A stretch of DNA of 64,000 nucleotides from Batillaria attramentaria (lineage: Eukaryota > Mollusca > Gastropoda > Batillariidae). Below the pieces are notes generated by a model that saw nothing but the letters and a program-made list of their open reading frames with translations, made no database searches and was not told where the DNA came from. Position 1 is the stretch's first letter; the number at the start of each line of letters is the position of its first letter. This document shows positions 1-10,651 of the stretch, piece after piece. The DNA is taken from positions 190,001 to 254,000 of the forward strand of contig JACVVK020000216.1 of the NCBI GenBank assembly GCA_018292915.2, given 5' to 3'. The position numbers were made by a program, and so were the translations under genes.

Positions 1-137
1 GGACTTTCAATGCTCGGGTCGTGAGTTCGATTCCCGGCTGGGGCCAAATATTTTTCTCGCTGCCCCGTCTTTGTCAGTTATCACCCGTATGTGGTGGAAA
101 AGGACGTTAAACTCCTAAACACCTACCACCCACCTAC
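1..137 (+). mobile_element. tRNA-derived SINE, family A, cut by window edge
   Basis: The first bases correspond to the anticodon-to-B-box part of a tRNA-like head (B box GAGTTCGATTCCC). A body with the block CCCCGTCTTTG follows, then the tail GGTGGAAAAGGACGTTAAAC and a CACCYACC-rich end. The same order recurs at ten or more places in the window on both strands, so this is an interspersed retroposon and not a tRNA gene. The 5' part lies outside the window. Confidence 0.75.
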
Positions 138-446
138 CCTCTACGTATTCTCAAAGGTCATTTGCCTGTTCTTAAAATACACTGGCTTCGTCTCCATCCT
201 CTACAATCAACGGCTTCAAACGAAATACATCCGCCGGAGTAGAAAGACGTCCCTCAAGTTGGGAAGCTAATTCGAAATTGCCAGGGAAAAGATACTGGGG
301 GGAAAAAAACTGGTGGCAGACACCGCAGTTTCATATAGTAGTTGTCGGGCATGGTTGAAACGCGGAATGCGACCCTGTCACGCAGTCCTGAACCACGTGG
401 ACCTCCGTAGCATATCATCGTACCATCATCGGCATCCTCGGCATCA

Positions 447-637
447 GGGGATAGCCGAGTGGTAGAGTGTTGGAGTTTCAATGCTTGGGCCGTGAGTTCG
501 ATTTCCGGCTTGGACCAAATAATATTATTTGTTCTGGACTTTTTCTTTTTCTTTTTCTCGTTGCCACGTCTTTCATATAACCCAAATTTGGTGGAAAAGG
601 ACGTTAATCCCTCAAACATCCACCTACACACCTATCC
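447..637 (+). mobile_element. tRNA-derived SINE, family A
   Basis: The head has an A-box-like TAGCCGAGTGG and a B-box-like GAGTTCGATTTCC. The body is expanded by TTTTTC repeats before the family tail GGTGGAAAAGGACGTTAA. It is diverged but nearly full length. Confidence 0.75.
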
Positions 638-2370
638 TCAGTATCAAGCATGATCAAAAATTGCCCCAGCTTCTGACACCTCCGTGGAGGTCCCCCCCCC
701 CCTAACCTGGTAGCAAAACCGCTGGAGCTGGCAAAGAGTTAGGACAGAAAAAAAATTGATAGCTAGGAAAGCAAGGATGCAACTACGAACAGATAGCCGA
801 AAACCGTTTGGGCGTTTTTATCTGGCTTTCAATTATTCCTTTTAGCTAGCTTCAATTTATTTGCATTGCCATTGGATTCCAGTTTTCATTTTTCTCTCAC
901 AATCTTATCTCTTAATTCAGATTTTATCTCCTAAGTCGAGGACTCCCTCTGTAAATGATTTCGTTTTAAATGCCTAAGTGAAGGCGGAAAGTTGTAGTGG
1001 GTTCTTACTTTCAGCTCTGTGTGTCTGTGTGTCTATCCGACACATACTTGTGACTGCAATATCTCCCCCCCTCCCCCCTCTCTCCCCCCTCCCTCCCCCC
1101 CCACCCACCCCCCTCCCCTCCAAAAAAAATCGACCGATTTCAATCGAATAATCCAGGTTGATAGACCTTGATGAGACAAAGTGTCATGATCAACAACCGA
1201 GTCGCTACATTCAAGGTCAAGGTCACAGCCAGTGGTCAAGGTCAGTGTTCCTTCTTGGTAAAGTATTGATAAAAAGTTTCCCCTTCATGTGGCTAGGTTC
1301 AGTAGAAACAAATGGGGGAGAGACACTAACAAAAAAAAACAAAAAAAAAACAACACTGGAACAATATCAAAGACGACACAGGGCAGATTATTTAGGGATG
1401 TGATGGAGTGCGTACGGCCGGTCTTTCCGGAGCCGCGGTGACTGGTACCTTCTCGAACTGAACTGAAATGAACAGTGCCGGAACAACTCTCACAGTTCTA
1501 AAACGTTCGACTTAGCAACAACAGCACAGGACTTGCTTGGAAACCAGCAGCCGTCAAAGACTGCGACTGCGCAAAAGACAACGAAAGAAAAGAAAGAAAC
1601 AGACGAGATGGAAGCGCGCCAAACCAGCATAGCGTGTCCGGAAAGGAAATGATGAAGACCTCACGTGATTTAGGGCCCCAGTGCCCGGATGAAGGGAGTT
1701 CGCGCGCTGGGGGTTCATTAGCGTTATCATACAAGGCGGGCTGCTCTAATTGTCTTCGACCACAACAGCCGGCTCGCCACAAATTAACGGGATCTGCTGC
1801 GTCTGCTGGCTTTGCGTGTGCTGAGTAGGTAGTTGGCGGCGGGGCCATTTTCACTGAAGGGTTTATGGAGGAGAGGCTGAACACCCTAGTCCGGCCATTG
1901 CGTTCATGGCCACGGGTTACACAAGTCTGGTCGCGTTGGAAGCGAGGGCTCGGAGTAGAACAGTTCCAACATTAACTCTTAGGAGCCCAAGCCTAACAAC
2001 CCCTACCCGCTACTGATATGATAAGGCTTGTTAAAAAGAACTGACAAGCCACTGCACACCAGTAGGAGCCACTTCAAGCCACTATTACGCAAGGCGTGGG
2101 CCTTCCCCGCTAGGCCCGAGACCGTTGCATAATTGTGGCTTGAAGTGGCTCCGAGTGATCTGAAGATTTCAAATAAAACTGGGATTTTTGCACGGTCTTT
2201 CAAGAATTAAAGGCGCCATCATGAGAAATGATTTTTCAGATTACTCGGCTGCAGTACAAGATGACTTTTGTTTATGGAACAGGTGTGTTTGTGGCTGCGC
2301 CTGTACGCTCGAAATAGTGTTAGAGAATAGTAGAGCCCTGAATGCAGTACAGCAGTTTGATGGCCGTACG
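638..2370. other. Gene-free stretch
   Basis: I see no credible coding exon here. Positions 1060-1125 are a pyrimidine-rich tract of C and T runs, and 1329-1352 is A-rich. Open frames in 1498-1884 have no recognisable domain and no consistent codon bias. Positions 2040-2160 contain the nearly inverted pair GGAGCCACTTCAAGCCAC and GTGGCTTGAAGTGGCTCC about 65 bases apart, a possible short hairpin or MITE. Confidence 0.5.
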
Positions 2371-2439
2371 AATAATAATAATAATACATAGCTCTTATAG
2401 AGCGCTGTTCTCCAACTTGCAAGGACTCGCTGCGCTTAA

Positions 2440-2496
<57 letters not shown>

Positions 2497-2690
2497 CCCC
2501 TCGGCATACATACATTTTGGCAGTGCAACGAACTCATGATGCACACAGACAGACTTAACAGAGGTTTAACTATCAAAGGCCCGGCGGAAGAGAAATGTCT
2601 TCAGATGCGATTTAAACAGAGGCAGTGACAGCGGCAAGGAGTTCCAGACAGTCGGGGCTAAGAAGCTGAAACAAGTCGGCTGCGCAAACA
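2371..2690 (-). mobile_element. LINE 3' end with internal (CA)n and (ATT)n tail
   Basis: Read on the minus strand, a frame near 2680-2560 encodes the end of a non-LTR reverse-transcriptase polyprotein: WNSLPL, then FKSHLKTFLFRRAFDS and a stop. A short 3' UTR with a long (TG)n tract, the sequence GCGCTCTATAAGAGC and an (ATT)n tail follow. The copy at 19195-19515 has the same order. The element is 5' truncated. Confidence 0.75.
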
Positions 2691-3104
2691 TAATGTGCTA
2701 CTGGGTCGAGTATGGCCGCAACAGTTTAGTCTGCTGTGGTTTACTGAATTGTCAAAGACGATAAACATTAACACATTCCGTACCACGCACGAGCTTCCCA
2801 GTTTCTGACTCTTTTTCGGTTTTGGCCCTGTATGCGAAAACCAGGCACGATAACGGGTCCATGACGGCTTTTACTGCAGCAAACACGAGTATAATCAAAG
2901 TGCAACACTCTCACTAAGCCAGATTTAAATCCATCCAGACATAAATTAATTATGATTTGTTTGGGGTTTTTTTTAAGTGAGGCCAGTGGTGCACAACCCC
3001 AAACGTACTTAGTAGGAATTGAGTTAAGTTAATTCATTTGACTTCTCGGAATTACACCCAGTTTAGTCGCTTGCATTCAAATGAAACCTACTGGTAAAAC
3101 TAAA

Positions 3105-3420
3105 CAGTGTTGGTACAAACTATACAACTACAGACTGGATGAGGTGAAGGTCTAAGATTATCTGGGGCATCGCACGCGGCACACTTACACCGGGAACCCG
3201 CCGTGAACACAGTCTTCAGCTGGTCGTTCATGGCGTTTTAACGGTCATGCAGAGGGCGCTTTCAGTGTTGGTACAAACTATACAACTACAGAATGGGTGG
3301 GGTGAAGGTCTAACATTATCTGGGGCATCGCACGCGGCACACTTACACCCGCAACCCGCCGCGAACACAGTCTTCAGTTGGTCGTTCAGGGCGTTTTAAC
3401 GGTCATGCAGAGGGCGCTTA
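3105..3420 (+). repeat. Two-copy tandem duplication, 158-bp unit
   Basis: The unit begins CAGTGTTGGTACAAACTATA at 3105 and again at 3263, exactly 158 bases apart. Both copies end in CATGCAGAGGGCGCTT. They differ at about a dozen scattered positions, so this is an aged direct duplication. No coding potential is visible. Confidence 0.85.
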
Positions 3421-4165
3421 ATGTGCCCGCGGGGCCATAATGGCGGATTATCAGACCGTTCTATCTCCAGCTCTGTCGGCGTGGGGTAATCTCCCTTCCG
3501 TCAGCTCTAGCTGTCCGATCCATCAGGAAGCGGACTGCTCAAGGTTCTTCTGAATGGAGCCGAGTAATTTATCAAATTGTGGGCGCAGTCAGCGCACATA
3601 TCGGTTGGGAACCTTTTGTTGCCAGGGCGAACGCACTTTCCTCGCGTGGCTCCGTACTGGAGGGTTATCTTGTCAGGAACCGCAGGAGGTTCTCGGTGGA
3701 AATGGATGTACCGACGTTGTATTCAATGGTGGTTGTGATGCCGTGTCAGCCTGTTCGTTCTTTCCTGACGGTTTAGTCTCTCCTACCGCTATACCGTCGT
3801 TTGGTGAAATAGGCTCAAGGGGTATGGATTTGATAAGCGATTAGGCCTTTTTACTATTTGATGGTATAGCGCCGTTTTGGCCTTGTCTGGAAGGGTGGAC
3901 GTCACTTGATTCGTAAACACTTGTTGATGCAGGAGAGAACAGGAAGAAGCATTGTCAGAAAGTTCAGCTCAGTCCCTTATGTTTCAGCAGAGCTGAGGTC
4001 ATGACGGGCAAGTCAGCTGCGGTTGGAGAGGCTCCTGTCCAGCATATCTTTCAAAACAAGCAGCCGTTTATTCATTCAGGAAAACCATCTAAAAGGCGGC
4101 CCACGCTCCGGAGAGGGCAAGAGGGACACCATGAGAGTTACCACCCAGTCACACACACATAGCGA
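3421..4165. other. Unassigned stretch with a weak open frame
   Basis: A plus-strand frame is open from about 3441 to a TAG at 3774-3776. It has fairly even codon use but no early ATG, and the product matches nothing I recognise. An overlapping ATG frame begins at about 3440 (MADYQTVLSP). This could be a first exon, a decayed retroelement or chance. The remainder to 4165 shows nothing further. Confidence 0.3.
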
Positions 4166-4262
4166 GTCCTGGGACTAAACCGAAAATACTCTCGTGCTTT
4201 TTCGTGTACAGCACAGGTTAGGGCTACCTCAAGGCTGAGGTGGATTTTTCGGTTTAGCTCCT
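4166..4262. repeat. Short element with terminal inverted repeats
   Basis: GGGACTAAACCGAAAAT at the left end and TTTTTCGGTTTAGCTCC at the right end are near-perfect inverted copies, with one extra base, about 95 bases apart. This could be a very short MITE or a stable hairpin. No second copy was seen. Confidence 0.4.
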
Positions 4263-4545
4263 ATACTGACACACACTCTCACACAACTTGAGCTCACTAA
4301 CCGACCGGCGCTACTGACGATGACAGCAGTAACATCTTCTATCGATATATAATCGGTATCGGTATACTATCGATGGTGGTGATGATGATGATGATGACGA
4401 TGACCTACTAGATAAACATGAACAGACGCTCCGTGTAATACAGAATTCAAATAGCAACGCTGAACTGGGAATTGTGGGTGACTTTAGCAGTGTGTTCCAA
4501 AGGATCAAGGCACCATAATTATTTGATACAGAGATTCTGCTTATC

Positions 4546-4660
4546 TCATAGGTGAGGGAGGTTTCAACTGGTCATGAACCCCCCCCCCCCCCACCTTTCT
4601 CTGTCATAGGTGAGGGAGGTTTTCAAATGGTCATGAACACCCCCCCCCCCCCATCCCTCT
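4546..4660 (+). repeat. Tandem duplication ending in poly-C
   Basis: CATAGGTGAGGGAGGTT, then TGGTCATGAAC and a C run, occurs twice with a period of about 61 bases. Both copies end in 13-15 C residues, suggesting slippage or unequal exchange at the homopolymer. Confidence 0.75.
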
Positions 4661-5171
4661 TCCACAATGTAATACACTGCACATCATCTCGATACACAGG
4701 CAAGTACGTACGTGCGAAAATGCACATTTCATTTGTTTTCTATGCAAAGAAGGGCTTCCTGCGACACAGCGATTCCATAATTTTCCCGGTCTCTCTGCAC
4801 CATAAGACCAAACATATGCCGGTCTGTCTCAAATGTGTGCGCCTGAACTGCCGCGTTGGCCTGTGCGCCTGCTTGAACTAAGAAACACCAGAAGCTACCC
4901 CGAAGAACACAATAACCGCAGACGACTGAGTCATATCATATAACTCTGACAAAATACATTGTTATAATTCGCGCAGTGCCGGAGGGGGGCGCTGCGAGTG
5001 GTTGCGTCACGTGATTTCCGGTCGAACAGGGTCCCAGCAGCCCGATGTTTCAGTCTAGCGGCGGATACGGGGGAGATTGGGGAATAATGATTTTAAATGG
5101 ATTGAACTAACCAAGCGCCTACCGCCTTCAACTACAGCGAAGTGACTGGCTATCTGATTTTAAGATGAATT
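4661..5171. other. Gene-free stretch
   Basis: There is no coding exon or recognised repeat. Positions 4970-5035 are CpG-rich and contain GTCACGTGAT, an E-box/CACGTG-type site, with no gene assigned to it. Confidence 0.4.
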
Positions 5172-5288
5172 ACCCGGCTGGGGCAAAATATTTGTGCTGG
5201 CCTTGTTCTTGTTGCCCCGTCTTTGATATCACGCTTAAGCATGGTGGTGGAAAAGGATGTTAAACTCCCTAACACCCACCGGTCCACC
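5172..5288 (+). mobile_element. SINE family A, 5' truncated
   Basis: The copy starts at the end of the tRNA-like head (CCCGGCTGGGGC). It continues through the CCCCGTCTTTGATATCAC body to the tail GTGGAAAAGGATGTTAAAC and CACCC repeats. Confidence 0.75.
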
Positions 5289-5891
5289 CATCGTCAAGAT
5301 GGAGGAGGCGGGGTCGCGCTCGCACGTAGCCGGTGTCGGTTCAAAGTTACAAGCATTAATATTTCGGGCAATAAATGAGTTTCTTGGTGCAAATGGAATA
5401 CATTGATAAGTTAGGATAATGTACATTTGACTTAGGTGGAGGCCGCACACAGGCTTTCGGCCTTTTGCCTCCATTTGAATATCTTTTTGTTGTACAAAAT
5501 CAGTGAAAATAAAACTATGTTTAAACTAACTGCAGCCGGCGAACGGAACTGAACTGCAGTGAAGCCGCCCCATCTTGACTGACCTTCTTTCTCCGACATC
5601 ACGGCCATGGATCCGCCTCTGGGCTCCTTTTCGCTCTGTCCGTTGTGTTTATTCTTCAAACAGCAGGTAGGGGCGGGCACCTTGTTCAGATTATGACCCA
5701 AACATTTTCCGCCGCGCACTTCATATGTCTTGAATATCTCGCGCTGCCGATCCGTGCTTGTCGGCAGTGCGGGCCTGCTTTCGACCCACATACGTGACCT
5801 GCATTCGCGATCGGCAGCCAATGAAAAACAGGTGCAGAACAATTTGGCGGCGGGGGAACTTCAAACGAAGGAGAGTCGCGCTCTCGTTAAA

Positions 5892-6062
5892 GGGTGGGGT
5901 GGGTGTTTGGGGTTTAACGTCCTTTTCCTCCACATAGGGTGATATCAAAGACGGGGCAACGATATGAAAAAGCCAGCACAAATATTTGGCCACAGCCGGG
6001 ATCGAACTCACGACCCGAGCATTAGAAGTCAAACGCTCTACCATTCGGCCACCCCGGCTCCC
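5892..6062 (-). mobile_element. SINE family A, near full length
   Basis: On the minus strand the A-box-like TGGCCGAATGG and B-box-like GAGTTCGATCCC are followed by the CAAATATTTGTGCTGGC body and the GGACGTTAAAC tail. The head is nearly intact, so an internal Pol III promoter is plausible. Confidence 0.8.
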
Positions 6063-6190
6063 CCTCTCGTTAAAGGAGAGCTGTACAACAATACTAGCGG
6101 TGCCCTCAGAACAGGTGTCTAGGGACTTTTGTCTAGGTATAAGCAGTGGTGGTGTTCACCTTTGCATATGTCACGGTGTGCTTTGCTAGT

Positions 6191-6496
6191 TAAAGCTACG
6201 CCAGACGTGGCAATGTTGCTCGCCAGCCAGCGCCGGGTAACATGCACTCCCAGCCAGACAAATCGGCTAGCCAGGGGGCACTGACGCGCCCTGCCGTCGG
6301 CTCGTCTATGAATAGAACACGCTCCTATTTGTTCCTCGCCTCGTCGGTCAATCGCCCCTGACCCTCGCTTTCGCTCTGTGTGTATTGTCCAGCGCCGCCA
6401 GGCCGGCGGCGAAGTCCGCTCACTGCACGCTCTTAGGGTGTGAACAGAAAAGTGTGCGAAGGCTCCACAGGTTGGCAGCGTCTGACGTAGCCCTTA
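6191..6496 (+). mobile_element. MITE-like element, copy 1
   Basis: The ends are imperfect inverted repeats: TAAAGCTACGCCAGACG at the left and CGTCTGACGTAGCCCTTA at the right. The interior contains repeated CTCGCCAGCCAG-type motifs. A second copy lies inverted at 18315-18630 with the same ends and recognisable interior blocks (CACTGCACGCTCTTAG, GTGTGAACAGAAAAG). No transposase is encoded. Confidence 0.7.
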
Positions 6497-6607
6497 CCAC
6501 CTGGCATCAACCACGAGGTGATCTTGTAGTTGCATTTGCCTTTCAACCCATCTTCGTCTCCTCACTGCATTATCTATCTCGACATTCATGCGTAGTTGTG
6601 TACCGTT

Positions 6608-6876
6608 CATTTTGTCCGATCCCTCTGCATTCTCACCGGGTACTCCGGTTTCCTCCACCTCTGCCTTGGATATTTTCAGCACACAATTTTTTTTTTAAAT
6701 TCCGATAGCTGAGCTGACCCTTCGCGCCACATCAACACTATTGTGTTGATGTTCTATGTGTGAGAATGCGTGTGATTCATGTGAGCGTGCGTGTTGGGTT
6801 CAGTTCGCGGCGCTTTGGGCCAAGCAACTGGGAAAAGCGTCTCCAATCCAAACATTATTATTATTATTATTATTAA
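6608..6876 (+). mobile_element. SINE family B, head missing
   Basis: The copy contains the conserved block CGGGTACTCCGGTTTCCTCC, the segment TAGCTGAGCTGACCCTTCGC, then GTGAGCGTGCGTGTTGGG and a GCGCTTTG tail ending in (ATT)7. It is 5' truncated relative to the full copy at 36244-36647. Confidence 0.75.
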
Positions 6877-6884
6877 GACACGAA

Positions 6885-7041
6885 GGCAAGACACTCACCG
6901 TAAAGGAGTCTGCACGCGAATTTTGACTCGAATGGACAAGGAAAAACCCAACCGTAGTCCTGCCCACCACTGACGGATTCAGTCGAACCCGTGCGTCCGG
7001 GTCCGCAGCGGACGCCTTAACCGCTAGGTCAAATCCGTGAA
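6885..7041 (-). mobile_element. tRNA-derived SINE of another family
   Basis: On the minus strand a tRNA-like head has GACCTAGCGGTTAAGGCG (A-box side) and GGGTTCGACTGAATCC (B-box side). The outer arms ACGGATT and AATCCGT can pair over seven bases. The anticodon arm has a nine-base loop and the T arm is degenerate, so it is not a functional tRNA gene. The body runs to the (ATT)n shared with the neighbouring family B copy. Confidence 0.6.
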
Positions 7042-7290
7042 ATCAGCTCCCGTGGTGCACGTGATATTACGCAAACTCAGCGAAATTTCTGCGCCGAGCA
7101 GTGGACGTATATCTTTATATTTCCCACATACATGTGTGTTAATGAATCTGCACGAGCCAAGACGTGATACTACAGGGAAATTACGAGCGCTTGGGGTTAT
7201 GTTGACACGATACGAACTTAAAAACTGTTGATAGGGAATCCTGGCACGCTTGCTTCTTTTCATCATGCACCGCGCCTAAAACATCCGGGC

Positions 7291-7411
7291 AACTCTCTCT
7301 CTCTCTCTCTCTCTCGGTACCCTTTAATGTAGAATAGCAGGACAGCATGTAAGATAGGCAGCAATGCCTAAATGCTCTATCCTGAATTAAAAAAGTTTCA
7401 TCATCATCATC

Positions 7412-7477
<66 letters not shown>

Positions 7478-7636
7478 ATTCATTTTAAGTTTAGTTGTTT
7501 GCAACGGCTGATTCAATACTGCCAGTTCATGCATGTCCAATCAACTCCGTTGTAAAATATAGTTCTCTCTCTCTCTCTCTCTCTCCTCTTCTCGTCTCCT
7601 CTCTCTCTCTCTCTCATCCTCCGTCTCTCTCTCTCT

Positions 7637-7682
<46 letters not shown>

Positions 7683-7702
7683 CACACACACACACACACA
7701 CA
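7291..7702 (+). repeat. Microsatellite cluster (CT)n, (CAT)n, (AC)n
   Basis: There are (CT)n tracts near 7291-7317, 7406-7473 and 7564-7650, a short (CAT)n at 7388-7402, and (AC)n at 7649-7702. Open frames here encode only Arg-Glu or Val-Cys dipeptide repeats and are not genes. Confidence 0.95.
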
Positions 7703-7835
7703 AGGCAGTCTGACTGGATTAAATATTGTTCAGCTGGACTGTTCAGTTAGGGTAGCCGTCCTCCCCCCATAACCTTCCCAATAGGGCCGTCTCCATTCAC
7801 ATCTTGTGGTGTGGGACGTTAAACCCAACTAAGAG
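7703..7835 (+). mobile_element. SINE family C, 3' part
   Basis: GGCAGTCTGACTGGATT, GTTCAGCTGGACTGTTCAG and the tail GTGTGGGACGTTAAACCCAA match, in the same order, the minus-strand copy at 27046-27391. The tail block GGGACGTTAAAC also resembles the family A tail. Confidence 0.7.
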
Positions 7836-7952
7836 AGAGAGTCCTCATTCACTCCTACTTTTGCTCATTAGTTTATTCGTGCTCTAAGTATATACCTCTC
7901 GTGAAACCATTCACTCAGTCATAGCACTCTCGTTATAGCATTGCTAACTTAC

Positions 7953-8371
7953 CAACCCAAAACAGTTACTGAGAGCAGCGTTGGAATGGGGCGGTCCAGT
8001 GCTGAAGCCAGAGTAGTGGCAGTCCCATAATTCCTTGCTGCGACGCACACTTCCGTTGTTGCCCCAAAACTCCACCATAAAATCGTTCGCCAAGAGCTCC
8101 GTGTTTAACGTCAAGTTGAAGTGGAATTCCCTCCCGTTAGCACGGAGTTTGTAAAAGACACTGTTTCTCCCTAACTGATCCGCCCCGTCGAGGTAGACGC
8201 CACGAGAGTTATTGGCCCTTCTTTTTGAACGGCCATGTTTTTGGTCTCTACGTATACTTTGATGACGTAGTACACTGTTGTGTCTGACGTCATAACTGAT
8301 GAAATTTCCTTGATGGTCCACCAGCTGAGGTATCACAGTCTCGTACTCCGTTATCTGCGATAATAGTTCGT
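7953..8371 (-). CDS. ADAMTS-family metalloprotease, propeptide exon
   Basis: This single internal exon encodes the reprolysin-type propeptide that keeps secreted ADAMTS zinc proteases latent until furin-like cleavage. On the minus strand an acceptor TGTTTTGCAG precedes the exon, and a donor TTG|GTAAGT follows it. The 139-residue frame contains DELLSQITEYETVIPQLVD at the start. It then has a basic RSKRR furin-like stretch, REFHFNLTLN with a possible N-glycosylation site, DFMVEFWG, and a final CHYSGFS and AALSNCFGL. These are the family hallmarks of the segment just before the catalytic domain. The intron before it is phase 1. The catalytic, thrombospondin and spacer exons should lie at lower coordinates outside the window, since I find none in 1-7952. 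Which ADAMTS subfamily it belongs to cannot be fixed from the propeptide alone. Confidence 0.85.
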
Positions 8372-8414
8372 CTGCAAAACACAAGAAACGTTTCTTATGA
8401 GAATGAGTAATTTT

Positions 8415-8735
8415 AATAATAATAATGAGTATTGTATAGGCGCTTTACCCAATTTCATGAATCGGCTCAAAGCCCCGCGAACTGAACCCAACACGCACGC
8501 TCACGTGAATCACACGCATTCTCTCACACACTGGACATAAACACATTACAATCACGTGGTGTGAAGGGTCAGCTCAGCTATCTGAATTTAGGAATTTAGA
8601 ATTGTATTTATTTTTCAAATCATTTCCAAAGCAGAGGGGGAGGAAGCCGGAGTACCCGGAGAGAATCCCCGACGATCGGCCCGAATGAACGGTGCCACAT
8701 ACGAGAAGGAAAAATTCTTCGCCCCGATATCGTCA
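8415..8735 (-). mobile_element. SINE family B, head truncated
   Basis: In minus orientation it has the CGGGTACTCCGGCTTCCTCC block, TAGCTGAGCTGACCCTTC, GTGAGCGTGCGTGTTGGG and the GCGCCTATACAATACTC end with (ATT)n. The match is lost near 8735. The stretch 8736-9060 that follows is unlike the family and shows no gene; it repeats loosely the phrase CAAACAAGGAGACCAGAAAA (near 8735, 8860 and 8990). Confidence 0.75.
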
Positions 8736-9060
8736 AACAGGGAAACCAGAAAATAAAAGTCAGAGTTCTCCCATCTCGATCAAAATTGGTGGCTGTACCG
8801 AGGGAGACTCGGGAATCTCGACAAATGGGAATTTAACGTCATGTTCCACCACGTATCGCCAAACAAGGAGACCAGAAAACACTTACTAGCCTAGCTAGCT
8901 GTACTCAGGGGTACGCCAAAAACAATCTGGAGGGAAAACATCTCGGAAAATCGGAGTTTCACGTTCACGTCCTTTTTTCGCCACGTTCAGCCGAACAAGG
9001 AGATCAACAACAAATATCACATCATCAGCTCGAGCGATGCAAGGCACATCAGCTAGTATC

Positions 9061-9381
9061 ACACTGGACATAAACACATTACAATCACGTGGAGCGAAGG
9101 GTCAGCTCAGCTATTTACATTTCGGACTTTAGAATTGCATTTGTTTTGGTTTGTTTTTTGGGTTTTTTTGTTTTTTGTTTTTTTTCAAATTTGGTGGGCT
9201 GAACATTTCCAAAGCAAAAGAGGAGGCAGCCGGAGTACCCGGAGAGAACCCCCGACGATCGGCCCGAATGTACGGTGCCACATACGAGAAGGAAAAATTC
9301 TTTGCCCCGAGTGAGACTCGAAACCCTCGACCTCTCGCATTGGTGACAAGTCTCTTAACCACTAGACCACCGACCGCCTCA
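9061..9381 (-). mobile_element. SINE family B, with head, 3' truncated
   Basis: The minus-strand head TGGTCTAGTGGTTAAGAG gives a perfect A box, and GAGGGTTTCGAGTCTC stands near the B box. The CGGGTACTCCGGCTGCCTCC block and an expanded T/A-rich middle follow. It stops at TTATGTCCAGTGTG, the same sequence found inside the copy at 8415-8735, so both may derive from one interrupted insertion. Confidence 0.75.
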
Positions 9382-10034
9382 GATACGTGTGCATGTTAAT
9401 ATTTCAAACATACGGCTTTACGGGAGAGCAATCACCGAAAAAAAAACTTTTGAAGTGGAGTAACACCGGGGGGGGGGGGGGGGACTTATTTAGAGTACAC
9501 GCCGTGGTCTCAGTCTGGCTCTTCTTCCGTCGCGAAAGCTATCCTCGCTATGATTCCAGAACAGAATGATTACCACGCTTAAGAGACTTCCTTTCAAAAA
9601 AGCAGTTACTGTACAAGTTCCGTATGATGTACAGTCATAACAGGAAGTCAAGGGTCACTTGCACAAACACGAGCAAGTCGTTAAGGACGTAATGATGATG
9701 CAATGTCTCGTTATGCTTCCGCGGCGCCAGCTTATGAAGGCGAACAAATTAGCATCGGTTATCCCGGCAAAGCCACAGTTTCAGTCTTCTACAAGCATAT
9801 ATCGCCGTGTAGTTCAAAACTTGCTACGATGTTACTGTGTTCCTTGGAATTCATTTTGATCTCATTTTGGGACATCTTTGCTACATAATATAGATATGAG
9901 CTAGCTTTTTGCTTATACCCACCCCTATCCCCACCCCCCACACCCTCACCCACCCCCTCCCCATCCCCCACCCCCCACCCCACCCCTCACCCACCCCCTC
10001 CCCCATCCACCCCCCCCCCCACTCCCCCACCCTC
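9382..10034. other. Gene-free stretch with C-rich strand asymmetry
   Basis: No coding exon is seen. A run of 14-16 G lies at about 9469-9483. From 9917 to 10030 the plus strand is almost purely C with A and occasional T (CCCACCCC repeats), so the minus strand is a G-rich tract with quadruplex potential directly upstream of a SINE. Confidence 0.6.
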
Positions 10035-10329
10035 GGGAAGCCGGGGTGGCCGAATGGTAGAGCGTAGTTCGAATCCCGGTTGGGGCCAAATATTTGTGCT
10101 GGCCTCAAGTTTTTCTCGTTGTCCCGTCTTTGATATCACCCTTATGTCTGTCTGTCTGTCTGTCTGTCTTAAGTGATGGTAAAGGACGATAAACTCCCAA
10201 ACACCCACCCACCCACCCACCCACCCACTTGCTCATTGCCCCGTCTTTGACATCACCCATACGTGGTGGGAAAAGGACGTGAAACTCCCAAACACCCAGC
10301 CAGCCAGCCACCCACCCACCCACCCACCC
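10035..10329 (+). mobile_element. SINE family A, two copies in series
   Basis: The first copy (10035-10227) has an internally shortened tRNA-like head, in which TAGAGCG is joined directly to TAGTTCGAATCCC. A (TGTC)n microsatellite sits in its body. The second (10229-10329) is only the 3' half and ends in CAGC and CACC repeats. A tandem arrangement of tail-to-tail fragments like this could come from slippage or a second insertion into the first tail. Confidence 0.75.
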
Positions 10330-10651
10330 CTGAAACATGGACCACACTGTTTCAGTTCTTTCCGCCTGGCCCGTGAGAGGTGTACGTATCCGCAAAAATA
10401 ATCATATTAGCCCAAACAAGCCGGAAATTCCTCGTTCCCTCAGACAGAGGAGAAAGGCAAAGATCAAACGGCTGTCGGAAGTGCCTCTCAATAGGGCATT
10501 TGTCTCTGCGACCGTCTGCAGCACGTGCGTTAGGTTAAGTGCACGTGCTTGTGTAGTATGCACTCGTGGCACCTTTCCGTTTCGTTTACGAGCACAGCAG
10601 TGAGAGCGGACGAGACGGTTCAGTCCACAACTCAGCCCGAAAATCCAACTC

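Noticed and set aside
5432..5842. Minus-strand frame considered as a downstream ADAMTS exon
   Set aside because: It has no metalloprotease motif (no HExxHxxGxxH-like sequence) and no alignment to the propeptide end or catalytic domain.
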